Source: Aristolochia californica (Eukaryota; Streptophyta; Magnoliopsida; Piperales; Aristolochiaceae). From it: a stretch of DNA of 64,000 nucleotides. The stretch spans positions 7,522,708-7,586,707 of the forward strand of contig JARWKL010000007.1 of assembly GCA_029961685.1 (NCBI GenBank). Direction: 5' to 3'. This document shows positions 50,777-60,506 of the stretch, piece by piece. Both the position numbers and the translations under genes were made by a program. Position 1 is the stretch's first letter. Each line of letters starts with the position of its first letter. The notes below the pieces were generated by a model that had not been told where the DNA came from, did no database searches, and saw only the letters and a program-made list of their open reading frames with translations.

Positions 50777-50904
50777 TTTTCAATTTTTCTGATTATTTCT
50801 TAAACTTAGGTTACATAACTTAAATAGTTCAAGTAAAAATTACAAAAAGGTCAAAACAAAAACTGTATTTATAATTAAGTCCTAATACAAATCGGGACCC
50901 AACA
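50777..50904 (-). repeat. copia-2 3' LTR, second fragment
   Basis: 128 bp from TTTTCAATTTTTCTG to CGGGACCCAACA, matching the end of the right LTR at 55217-55413. Confidence 0.9.
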
Positions 50905-50918
50905 AAACTCCTCCCAAT

Positions 50919-52413
50919 TCATGAGGTAGAACCCTCAACCAAACCCGCTTTGTCATGACAAGCTTCAAGCTTCAAAGGTGGTAAGGACTTTGTCAACATG
51001 TGGGAGCCATTCTCACTCATGTGAACTTTCTCCAACATCAATTCTTTCTTTTCAAGCACATCACATATCCAATGATGACGTAACTCAATGTGCTTTGATC
51101 TCGAATGGAATGTGGGATTCTTGGTCAAATGGATTGCACTTTGACTATCACAAAGTAACATATACCTCTCTTGCTGAATGTCCAATTCATGAAAGAACTT
51201 CTTTATCCACAATAGTTCTTTGCATTCTTCGGTGATTGCAATATATTCAACTTCGGTTGTGGAGAATGCAACACATTTCTGTTGTCTCGATTGCCATGAG
51301 ACAACACCATTCGCAAAACAAACCAAATAACCGGATGTTGACTTCCTCGAGTTAACATCTCCGGCCCAATCGGCATCTGTATATGCCTCCAAAACTGGTT
51401 TGCTAGCCCCGTAACAGAGGCAATAACCAGTGGTACCACGAATGTACCGAAGAATCCATTTCGCAACATCCCAATGAGTTTTTCCAGGGATTGAGAGATA
51501 ACGACTTACCACTCCAACAACATGAGCAATATCGGGCCTTGTACACATTATTGCGTACATCAATGAACTGACCCTGGATGCATACGACATCTTCTTCATT
51601 TCTACTTTCTCCTTTCCATCATTTGGACAATCATCAAGTGTCAACTTGAGATGACTACCAAGCGGAGAAGAACTCGGTTTGCATTTGCTCATATTGAACT
51701 GTTCAAACACCTTTTCCAAATACCTTTCTTGTGACAACCAAAGTTTGCACCTTTCACGATCTCTAGTGATTCTCATACCAATAATTTGCTTTGCGGGACC
51801 CAAATCCTTCATCGCAAATTTATTCCCAAACTCCTATCTCCTTTGTATCATTTCCGACAACTAACATGTCATCGACATAAAGTAAAAGAATAATGAAATT
51901 ACCACTAGAGTACCTTTTCATGAAGACGCAATTGTCGAAAATGGTCTTGCTGAAATTGTTGTCACACATAAAAGATTCAATTTTTTTATACCAGTTTCGC
52001 AGTGCTTGTTTCAAGCCATAAAGACTCCTCCTCAATTTGCACACTATGTTCTCTTTGCCTTTTTTAGCAAATCCCTCGGGTTGCTCCATGTAGAACTCCT
52101 CCTCCAAATCACCATGGAGAAAAACGGTTTTTTCATCAAACTGCTCAATATCCAAATTCAAATTAGCAGCCAAACTGAGTCTAACCCAAATAGAGGACAT
52201 CTTGACCACGGGCGAGAATATCTCCTCAAAATCAATCCCCTTATTTTGATCAAATCTCTTCACAACTAATCGAACCTTGTACCTCGGCTTTGAGACTGTG
52301 CCATCAGATTTCAAACGAAACACCCACTTGTTCCTGAGTACCTTTTTACCCTTAGGCAATTCAACTAACTCAAATGTGTGATTTTTATGTAAAGAATTCA
52401 TCTCATCTTGCAT
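50919..52413 (-). pseudogene. Reverse transcriptase and RNase H of copia-2
   Basis: 52413-51820 has NHTFELVELPKGKKVLRNKW, EKTVFLHGDLEEEFYMEQPE, SLYGLKQALRNWYKK and catalytic LLLYVDDMLVVG. 51812-50919 has MKDLGPAKQIIGMRITRDRE, the RNase H stretch DADWAGDVNSRKSTSGYLVC, FSTTEVEYIAI and DSQSAIHLTKNPTFHSRSKH, and reaches the natural stop before the polypurine tract. A frameshift separates the two near 51812-51840. Confidence 0.92.
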
Positions 52414-52422
52414 AACTTCAAT

Positions 52423-53954
52423 TCACTCACCTTTTTGCTCATGATACATAGCTTCTTCAAAGTTTTCAAGTTCAACATCGTTAGTGAGCAAAACATACTC
52501 ATGTGGGGGATATCTTGAAATAGGCCTTCGTTGACGATTTGATCTTCTCAACTCTTGTAAAGGTGGACCTTGATTATGCTTAATAGCACTTTCAGATTGC
52601 TCACCTTGGTCTTCAGTTTGCGAATCTTGGTTGGTTTCGGTATTCTGGTTGCTTTCAACTCCTTGGTTACTCGAGATTGGTGTAAGATCAACAAAGGAAC
52701 TAGAAGAGGTTTTCACATTTTCGGGATTTCCCAAATTCTCAACAGTTTCTTCTTCAAAGAAAACTACATCCCGACTCCGTAACACCTTCTTCTCAATCGG
52801 ATCCCACACTCTATAATCGAATTCACCAATTTTGTAACCCAAGAAGATACACTCCTTCGTCTTCTATCAAGCTTAGCTCTTTCATCTCTAGGAATGTGCA
52901 CAAATGCTCAATAACTAAATACCCGCAAGTGTCCATAAGACACATCTTTGCCGGTCCAAACCCGCTCGGGAACATCACCATCTAGTGTATGAGAAGGTGA
53001 GAGATTAATCAAATGGATAGCGGTATTCATCGCTTCACCCCAAAATACTTTTGAAAGTTTCGAATGGGAGAGCATACACCGTATTCTCTAACAAATTGTG
53101 CGATTCATTCTCTCGGCTACTCCATTCTGTTGCGGGGTTTTTGACACCGTTTTTTCAAGTTTGATTCCATTAACCTTGAAAAAGGTTTCAAATGGCCCGC
53201 GGTACTCACCATAATTATCAAATCAAATGCATTTCAATTTTCGACCTGTTTCTCTTTCAACTTCAGCAAGGAAATGTTTGAACACTTCCAAAACTTGATT
53301 CTTTGTCTTTAAGGCATAAGCCTACAACTTTTTAGAATGATCATCCACGAAAGTGACAAAGTAAAAAGCTCCTCCAAGGCTTCGATCACCCATAGAACAA
53401 AGATCGGTATGAACCAAATCCAAAACATTCGACTTCTTAGTGGTAGGACTTCTCTTGAAAGCAATTCGATGTTGCTTACCTGCCAAACAATGCGTACATG
53501 ATGTCAGAGATGTACCATCACTCGGCACACAATCCTTTCTAGCAAGAATTTGAAACCCTTTCTCACTCATGTGACCTAACCACAAGTGCCATAGATCGGT
53601 TGAGTTACCTTCTACCGCATTCACCTCGCCACACAATTTAACCCGCGTTGTATAAAACGAGTTTGATTTCTCACCCCAGGCAACAACAAGAGAGCCCTTA
53701 GACAACTTCCACTTCCCTTCACCAAAGTCGCTATGGTACCCTTCATCATCAAAAGCAGCAACAAAAATCAGATGAAGCCTGATATCCAACACATGCCGAA
53801 CATTCTTGAGAAGTAACCTACACCCCACATTAGTCTCCACACACACATCTCCAATGCCGAAGATGTTGCATATTCTATCATTTTCTATTCTTACCTTGCC
53901 AAAATCACACGTCGAGAAGTGACATGAAATGAAGCTGCTGAGTCTATCACCCAA
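52423..53954 (-). pseudogene. Protease/pre-integrase and integrase of copia-2
   Basis: 53954-53322 has the pre-integrase motif LWHLWLGHMSEKGFQIL with CTHC, and the integrase start LDLVHTDLCSMG; FYFVTFVDDHSKKL is followed by a stop. The integrase core continues in broken frames to about 52860. The linker before RT (52842-52423) reads YKIGEFDYRVWDPIEKKVLR and LRRSNRQRRPISRYPPHEYV. Confidence 0.85.
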
Positions 53955-54070
53955 GTGGGGTCTTGACTTGTGTAATTGACAAAGCCGTCATCACAAGCAA
54001 TGATCACTTCACCGTCATATGCAGCGGCAGCGGTGCTTGCCTTCTCATTCTCATCAGATCTAGGTCTAGA

Positions 54071-54837
54071 CTAATCCCTCTTAGTTTTTTCCTTCAACTT
54101 TTTGCACTCAGACTTTATGTGTCCCGGTTTGTGGTAATAGTAACAAACAATGCCCTTGCGAGATATTGATCTACCTTTCGACTTATCGTTGTTGTCATGA
54201 CCGTGAGAGTTTCTATTTCTACTCCTTCCACGATTCTCAGTAACAAGAGAAGTTAACTCGTTTGTAATGTCCAACTTTCTACGCCTCAACTCCTCATTGA
54301 GCATGCTATCTTTCACCATGGCAAGAGTCACAGTACCATTCGGTGCCGAATTGCTCAATGACACTACAAGAGTCTCCCAACTATCCGGTAAGGAACTCAA
54401 AAGAATCAAGGCTTATAGCTCTTCATCCAAAATAAATTTCATAGTAGCCAATCGATTCACACAATCCTAGAACCAACTCAAATGCTCAGTTACTGATGAG
54501 CCCTCGTGATACTTCATGTTCACAAGTTTTCGAATGAAAATACCTTGTTTTGGGCTGTTTTGCGCTCATACAAACTCTCAAGTTTCTCCCACAACTTCTT
54601 GGGATCGGTTTCGGTTGAGACATGATGAAATACCGAATCATCAACCCACTATCTGATCAAGGCTACAGTTTAATGGTTGGATGTGGTCCAACCAGCATCA
54701 GTCGTATCCCCTGGTTTCATACCCGTTACAGGTTCATAGGCATCCTTACAGAACAAGATATCTTCCATTCTGGACTTCCAGATGGAGTAATTAGACGATG
54801 ACAACTTAATCATAGTACCCTGATTTTCCTCCTCCAT
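54071..54837 (-). pseudogene. gag of copia-2
   Basis: The gag start at 54837 reads MEEENQGTMIKLSSSNYSIW and KDAYEPVTGMKPGD; the middle has ALILLSSLPDSWETLVVSLS-like sequence; the end has SISRKGIVCYYYHKPGHIKS. The zinc knuckle has lost its second Cys (CYYYHKPGH instead of CxxC). At least three in-frame stops are present between 54475 and 54670. Confidence 0.85.
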
Positions 54838-55203
54838 TCCAGTAATTTACTGATAAATTCAAAATAATTTATTTTTTACCAGAACAGAATTACCAAACTG
54901 AGTGCACGAAGATGCAGTGTGGTCTTCACGCGGTGGACGACAAAGCTCCTCTCCTCCTTCTACCGGCAACAGCGACGACGTCACAAGGTTACGGCAACAA
55001 CGAGAGTCCCACGAACTCTCCCTTCTCCGAAAAACGGCAGAAAAACAAAGCTTCGGTTGAGGGTTTCATCCAATAGCTCTGGCAACGACGAGTATCTGCA
55101 GCAAAGGCGAGCAACAACAATGGCAACGACATCATCTTTCTTGAGCTCAACAGCGGAAATAGAACCCTAGAATCACCGATTGGATTGACGGTGACGATGG
55201 CGG

Positions 55204-55214
55204 CTCTGATACCA
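55204..55214 (-). promoter_or_regulatory. Primer binding site of copia-2 (initiator tRNA-Met type)
   Basis: The minus strand reads TGGTATCAGAG followed by CCGCC, two bases inside the 5' LTR. Confidence 0.9.
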
Positions 55215-55216
55215 GA

Positions 55217-55413
55217 TGTTAGGGCTTTTCTGAGTTGAGGAGATGACGGACCAGAGAGAGAACAGGGACGAGAGCGACCAGAGTTTTCAAATTTTTTGAT
55301 TATTTCTTAAACTTAGGTTAGAGGAACTTAAATAGTTCAATCAAAAATTACAAAAAGGTCAAAACAAAAACCTGTATTTACAATTAAGTCCTAAAACAAA
55401 TCGGGACCCAACA
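55217..55413 (-). repeat. 5' LTR of copia-2
   Basis: 197 bp, TGTTAGGGCTTTTCTGAG to CGGGACCCAACA, followed by the TTCTT target duplication. Confidence 0.92.
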
Positions 55414-56225
55414 TTCTTCCGAATTGATTTTAAGTTTGCAAATGACTTCGACTAGGATTTTATTTTCTTCTTTTTTTTATTGTTATTCTTGGCAAAATTT
55501 CGAAGAACTACAACAGATTATACGTTTCATGCAACCTAAGAATTCACTGGTTAAATTGAATTATGTTTTATTGTAACGGTAGCAATGGTTGTTTCTTGAA
55601 ATTAAATGACATATTGTTCTAAAAGCGTGATCCGTCGCAGCTCCGGACGAAGGAGTCTCAGTAGATAGAGGGTCTCAGTAGATAGAGGGCTGGATCTGCA
55701 GGTTCTTTCAAGGTCCTTAGTTCTGCGAGAGAGGTTTGAGAAACGCTGAAACAGGAAGCATTTTTCAGCGGGAAACTCTCATCAAGCCTTTTTTTCTTTC
55801 TTTCTTTTCGCCAAAAATTAATTTCCCTCAAAGAAAGGAAAACTAATTTTCTGTATTTCTTGGATTTTGTAATTTACATGAACAGTGATGCTGAGGTCGG
55901 GAATTAAGATAGTAGAAGTGTGCCGAAGCAGAATGAAGGGTAATGGATCCTTAGCACAAATTCAAATATTCTTGTCAGCTTTCTCATGTACAGGGCAGAT
56001 AATTTTATTTGTTGATCGATCTTTAGTAGTTTTCATACAGTGTACACAATCGTATTCTTTTATGAAATATATAAAATAGCTCTTTATTTTTCCCAGTTTC
56101 CTACCAACTGTACACTATTTCCTATACAGCGTCAGACGTCTGGGTCTGACGGGAATTATCAATGTAATCAACAGCTGCCAGTCCATTGCAAGTTTCAGAT
56201 GTATAGGGTTTTCAATTCGGATTGA

Positions 56226-57140
56226 AGTTTGCTTTTCTGTGTAAATCACATCTTCTTTTTCTGGATTCTGCTTCGGTTTTTGTTCTGGTAGAAACTTGGT
56301 GAAAATTCTGTGTCTATGAATGTGAGGTTCATTATCTGAGTTCAAAGCTTTCTCTGAGAATTGATCATTGTAACAATACATCACTGTCTATGATAGCATT
56401 TAAGTGGACTGTGGCTGATTCTAATTGTTTGATGTCTCAAATTGATTGTAATTGCTGGGGAGAGTTTTGACCTATATTATTGCGTTTCCTAGATGCATTT
56501 TAATGTGTGGATGAAATATATTGTCATACTTGATTCTTTCCCATGTTTTGGTTATTCTAAATGCTATGTACATCTGTGTTTTAATTCTTAACTCTGGTTC
56601 CAAGTTTGTCTGAAAGATGGTTGTAATAGGTAGTGCCCTTGCCAGCATAAAACATCATTCCTAGTATGCCTCCTGGGAAAAAGTTCATGTTGCTGTTTCT
56701 GCCCCCAAAGTCATTCAATAGTTAGAATAAGATGCCTCTTGTGCTGACCTGTTTCTTTAGGGGACCACATTAGAAATCCATAGGCAAATGCTGCAATGTC
56801 TTTTTCTTTTGTTTGCACACCTTAGTTATGTCACTGGACTGCTCTTAAGAAGCGTTGCAGTACCTAAATTGGGGGTGGGTTTTCACTTTGGATTCAACTT
56901 TGCTTTTCTGTTTAAATCTCATCTTCATTTTCTGGATTCTGCTTGTTTTTTGTTCTTTTAGAAACTTTGTGAAAATTCTGTGTCAGTGAATGTGAGATTC
57001 ATTATCTGAGTTCAAAGCTTTCTCTGAGAATTGATCATCTTAACACATCACTATCTATGATAGAATTTAAGTGGGTTGTGGATGACTCTAATCGTTTAAT
57101 GTCTTAAATTGATTGTAATTGCTGGTGAGAGTTTTGACCT
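56226..57140 (+). repeat. Pair of ~250-bp direct repeats
   Basis: Copies at 56226-56482 and 56891-57140 share GTTCATTATCTGAGTTCAAA-like sequence, TTTCTCTGAGAATTGATCAT and the tail TTGATTGTAATTGCTGG with scattered differences. The 400 bp between them is unique. Confidence 0.8.
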
Positions 57141-57316
57141 ATTTTATGTGATGAGTTTATTTTGTGGGTTACTTGATAGAAACATTAATGGGCATGGTCT
57201 TGTAGCCTTGGGTTCTCTGAAACTTGTTAGGTGAGCCATTGACTGGAACAAGCAGCAAAAACTCAAGAAAATCTCGATTTTGATTGATCAAATAGTTGTA
57301 ACATACCCTATTAGTG

Positions 57317-57412
57317 TTTTTCTGATGCAGCTTCCAGTCTGGAGACGAACTCGTAAATCTCAGTATCAGTGATCCTGCTTGAACCAGTCGATCTCCTGCC
57401 AGCCATTACCGA
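57317..57412 (-). pseudogene. Fragment resembling the start of a PRE-type non-DNA-binding bHLH
   Basis: The minus strand encodes MAGRRSTGSSRITDTEIYEF then VSRLEAASEKH and a stop. The MxxRRS..SRITD.EI..LVSKL pattern is the N-terminus of the PRE (paclobutrazol-resistance) small HLH proteins, which promote cell elongation by sequestering inhibitory bHLHs. The reading frame ends just where the HLH should continue and no second exon is visible, so this is either a relic or a chance resemblance. Confidence 0.35.
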
Positions 57413-58362
57413 ACAGAAACTAGGACAAACTCGAATGCAATTTATTTTTTTCAGAACCACAAACAGATAGCACAATCTTTTTCTTTTTGGAAATATATGA
57501 AATAGCTCTTCATGTTGCAATTTATTTTACCCAGTTTTCAATCAACTGTTTCTTTTCCGTTTGCATTTCTGAGAGATCCCTTGCTGGACTTGGTACATGG
57601 AGATGTTTGGGTCTAACGGGCCTATCTATGTAATGAAAGTTGGCAGTCCATCACAAGTTTTTGATGGTTAGGGAGGCCAGACACCTAAAACATACTTCAG
57701 GGATGTGTTACTAGGCGTAATTCATTTTGGTTGAGTCGTTCCAGATTTTCACTATCTTGGCCTTTTTACAATCTGATGTGTTCTTAAGTCTTAAAGTCCC
57801 TGGTTAATTTTTCTTTATTCTTTAACCTGTTTACTGTTTTGAGTTGGAAATGAATGAAAAATGGGTTTAATTCTGTGTCTTGGATAATGATCTGTGAGTT
57901 GAGCCTCTTCTGTGTCTCTCTCCATTCCAATAAAAAACAAAGAGTAAGTGGGAGTAAGGAGTAGCTAAGCCCTTTCTCTGTGAGTTGAGCCTCTTCTGTG
58001 TCTCTCTTCCAACCATTTTTGGAACCCATATGCTTGAAACTTTTTTTTTCTTTTCTCAATTGCCTTCCCTGTTAACTCCGGTGGCTCCAGGCACTCATCG
58101 GATCGCTATTGAGTCAAGTTTCTAGTGCAAATGAAAATGAAAGAGTGGTTTCTTTTGGTGCCTACCTAAATAGAGTATAAAAGACATACATGAGGAGGCA
58201 TGTGCCTTCGTTCAAAGATTCACTTAAACCCCTTAAATTTTTATTTTAAAATTCAAACTTCCCAGCAAAATGTAATTAAGAAACTGGAAGTAAATAATAA
58301 AATTTAGTTAGATTCAACCGATCAATCGTTTCGTGAATTCTTCATATCTCGGAGCAATGGCT

Positions 58363-58950
58363 TCAAAACCCCTTCGGCTGATCGACAGCGCTCACTGACT
58401 CCTGCTGCTTATCCGCCATGAGAAGGCAGTATTCTGCGATCTCCCTGAACCTGGGCACGCTTCTCAGGTCCACCTTCGTCCCGTCCGTCAGCGTGATGAC
58501 GATATCCCCCCACTCCCCAATGAACCTCGGCACCACCTGCACTTTCTTTATGACCTTGTACGAGAAATCGCTCCGGTCCTGGCCAGTGAGGCCCGAAATG
58601 ACCGTCACCCGGAGGTTGGTGAACCTGTACCGGAGAAAGAAGGCTCGCGAGACGGCGGCGAGGGTGAGCGGGAGCCAGAGCAGGGTAAAGCCCAGGAGGA
58701 GGTTGGCGACGAGGTCGCCGTAGTGGGCGCCTCCATCGAAGAAGATCCGTTCCTGGGCCGGGGCTTTCTTGGAAGTACCAGTACCGCTGGCGGCAGTGGC
58801 GGTGGGGTTGTTGTTGGTGGGGGAGGAGGAGAGGGGTCTCTGCTGGGCGGTGAAGAAGAAGGGCGCTGGCTTTGAGGAGAGGAATTGGAGGGGTTTGGGG
58901 ATGGAGGAAGGGGGAGAGAGAATTGGAGTGGAGGAAGAAGACGACGCCAT
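58363..58950 (-). CDS. Plastid-targeted PH-like (bPH_2/DUF304-type) membrane protein
   Basis: A single exon encodes 195 aa. The first ~60 residues are Ser/Pro/Thr-rich with few acids (MASSSSSTPILSPPSSIPKP), a typical chloroplast transit peptide. A hydrophobic segment follows at about 79-105 (LVANLLLGFTLLWLPLTLAA), then the compact beta-rich domain RFTNLRVTVISGLTGQDRSD, FSYKVIKKVQVVPRFIGEWG, DIVITLTDGTKVDLRSVPRF and REIAEYCLLM. This pattern matches bacterial-type PH domain proteins of unknown role known in plastids of land plants; I assign the fold by motif style, not by search. An open frame on the same DNA in another phase is Arg/Pro/His-rich and is rejected. The gene is GC-rich relative to its surroundings. 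Confidence 0.85.
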   Translation of the reverse strand: MASSSSSTPILSPPSSIPKPLQFLSSKPAPFFFTAQQRPLSSSPTNNNPTATAASGTGTSKKAPAQERIFFDGGAHYGDLVANLLLGFTLLWLPLTLAAVSRAFFLRYRFTNLRVTVISGLTGQDRSDFSYKVIKKVQVVPRFIGEWGDIVITLTDGTKVDLRSVPRFREIAEYCLLMADKQQESVSAVDQPKGF

Positions 58951-59189
58951 GGATGCTGGAGTCGATCTGGATGAGCTTTGGTTTTTCTAAATTAGAAGTT
59001 TCGTTTTCCTTTGCTCTGTTCGACGTTCCAGTGCTTGGGAATACTAGCATGACTGCTTTCTAGCGTGGGAAGCCTAAATAGATAGCCAAGTAAAATTACA
59101 AAAAATAAAATATTTAAGAATCATTCACTTGAAGTCCCTGTAGCCTTAACAGCTGAATCAGTATTCTGCCTAAAATCCTGATTCATCCG

Positions 59190-59675
59190 CTTGAACTCGT
59201 CCGGACGCTGCCTCTCACGACTCTCTTCCTCCCGAGTTTTTTTCCTCTCTCTCGCTCTCTCGCTCTCTCTCTCGGCATCGTCTCCTTCTCCCTCTGGCAA
59301 TCGGCCTCCCTCTCCCTCTTGGCCTCCCTCTCCCTCTTGGCCTCCCATCGTGTTGCAGCCTCTCGCTCACGATCTCGGCGAAATTATCATCTCCCTCTTA
59401 CTCTCGATCCGCAGCTGCACAACTCTCCCGCTCCGACCTTCCTCCCCTCTACGTCGTCTCCGACCTTCCTCTCCTCTAGCCTCTACCTCTCTTTTTCCCC
59501 CTTCTCTCGCTTCTCGCTCTGTTTTCCCCTAAAAATACTCCTGATTTCCTTCGATTTTCCCCATTACGGTTTCAATTTCCTTCAATTTTCACTATTTCGG
59601 CGTCGATTTTTTCGATTCTACTTCGATTTCCCTTGATTTTCCCGTTGGGCTTCGATTTTCCCCAAATTTCAGAAG
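59190..59675 (+). other. Leader (non-coding exon 1) of the Myb/SANT-like pseudogene
   Basis: CT-rich sequence turning into repeated TTCGATTTTC words and ending AAATTTCAGAAG then GTAACC, a good donor. It has no coding potential of its own. I place it as the 5' UTR exon of the gene whose ATG is at 60507, the intron running from about 59676 to near 60460-60500. Confidence 0.45.
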
Positions 59676-59679
59676 GTAA

Positions 59680-60070
59680 CCCTAAACCCTAATCTTGTTT
59701 TCAATTAATTTACAGTTGTATTTGATTTATTTTTAATTTCTATGTGCAGTATTTGTATTGATTGTTTAATTATTGCATAATTTCAAGATTTAGGGTTCAA
59801 TTTCGTCTTTAGAGGGGTATAATTTTGGGTTTAGGGTTTTGGGTTAATGGTTTATGGTATTTAAGGTTTAGGGTTTTTTTTTTTTTTTAAGTTCTTGGTC
59901 TTAAGGTAGGGTTAATAGAAATTAGGGTTTAGGGGTTTAAAGTTTTGGGTTTAGGGTTTGGGGCTGAGGGTTTAGGGTATTGGTTTAATAGTATGGTTTA
60001 CTATATGGAATTAGAGTTAGGGTTAAAAGAAATTAGGGTTTAGGGTTTAGTAGGGTTTAGGGATTAGGGT
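59680..60070 (+). repeat. Degenerate telomere-type (TTTAGGG)n-like tract within intron
   Basis: Repeated GGGTTTAGGG, TTTAGGGTTTTGGG and AGGGTTTAGGGTTTAG words are spread over about 390 bp, with one AACCCTAAACCCTAA on the opposite strand at 59680. They are interrupted and diverged, so this is an interstitial telomere-like or low-complexity tract, not a telomere. Confidence 0.75.
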
Positions 60071-60506
60071 ATGTTGGGTAATGGAGGGTGGATTGAGTCC
60101 AGTTCAAACTAGGCTGAGTCGCCTGCATGGGTATATATTAACTAATGAAACCTGACCCCCATCACTGACGTCGTACGGTTCATTGTGATTGTGAAGTCAT
60201 ATGGGGCTCTACCAGGAGTTCTCAGTGAATTTGGACTTTATGAGTGTGTATTTGCATTGTTTTAGTCATCTGCAATGGAATTAGATTGATTAATTTTTAA
60301 ATGTTACAGAATGTTGTTGAATTATTTTGAAGTGTTATGGAATGATCTTGCCATGTGGTGTGGAGATTTGGGTATTATAAATATCCACCACATGGTATTT
60401 TTTTTCAATGTTTTTTTGTGTTTCCATGTGTTCCTAGTTACTAAGACAAGTAAAGGTTGTCTGATTAAGTTTTTTCCATGAGGACCATCTCGGATTTAGA
60501 TTATAT

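Larger units (their letters stand above)
45730..55413 (-). mobile_element. Ty1-copia retrotransposon (copia-2), split by a Ty3 element
   Basis: The minus-strand element has a left (3') LTR in two pieces, 45730-45796 and 50777-50904, and a right (5') LTR at 55217-55413. It is flanked by a perfect 5-bp target duplication TTCTT (45725-45729 and 55414-55418). Without the inserted Ty3 element it would be about 4.7 kb. The polypurine tract (minus strand GGGAGGAGTTT) abuts 50904, and the tRNA-Met primer site lies at 55204-55214. Domain order gag, protease/pre-integrase, integrase, RT, RNase H is copia; motifs such as MKDLGPAKQIIGMRI suggest the Tork/TNT1-like branch. Frameshifts and stops make it defective. 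Confidence 0.94.
55414..58362. other. Non-coding region with duplicated blocks
   Basis: This is host sequence to the right of copia-2. It contains a ~250-bp block repeated at 56226-56482 and 56891-57140, and a second pair at about 56062-56205 and 57488-57665. A 30-bp exact repeat lies at 57892-57921 and 57978-58007. The only protein-like item is the PRE-like fragment near 57320-57410. Confidence 0.5.

Noticed and set aside
58409..59050. A 213-codon minus-strand frame overlapping the plastid PH-like gene
   Set aside because: It is a phase-shifted reading of a GC-rich gene, with Arg/Pro/His bias; the other frame has the transit peptide, hydrophobic segment and conserved domain.
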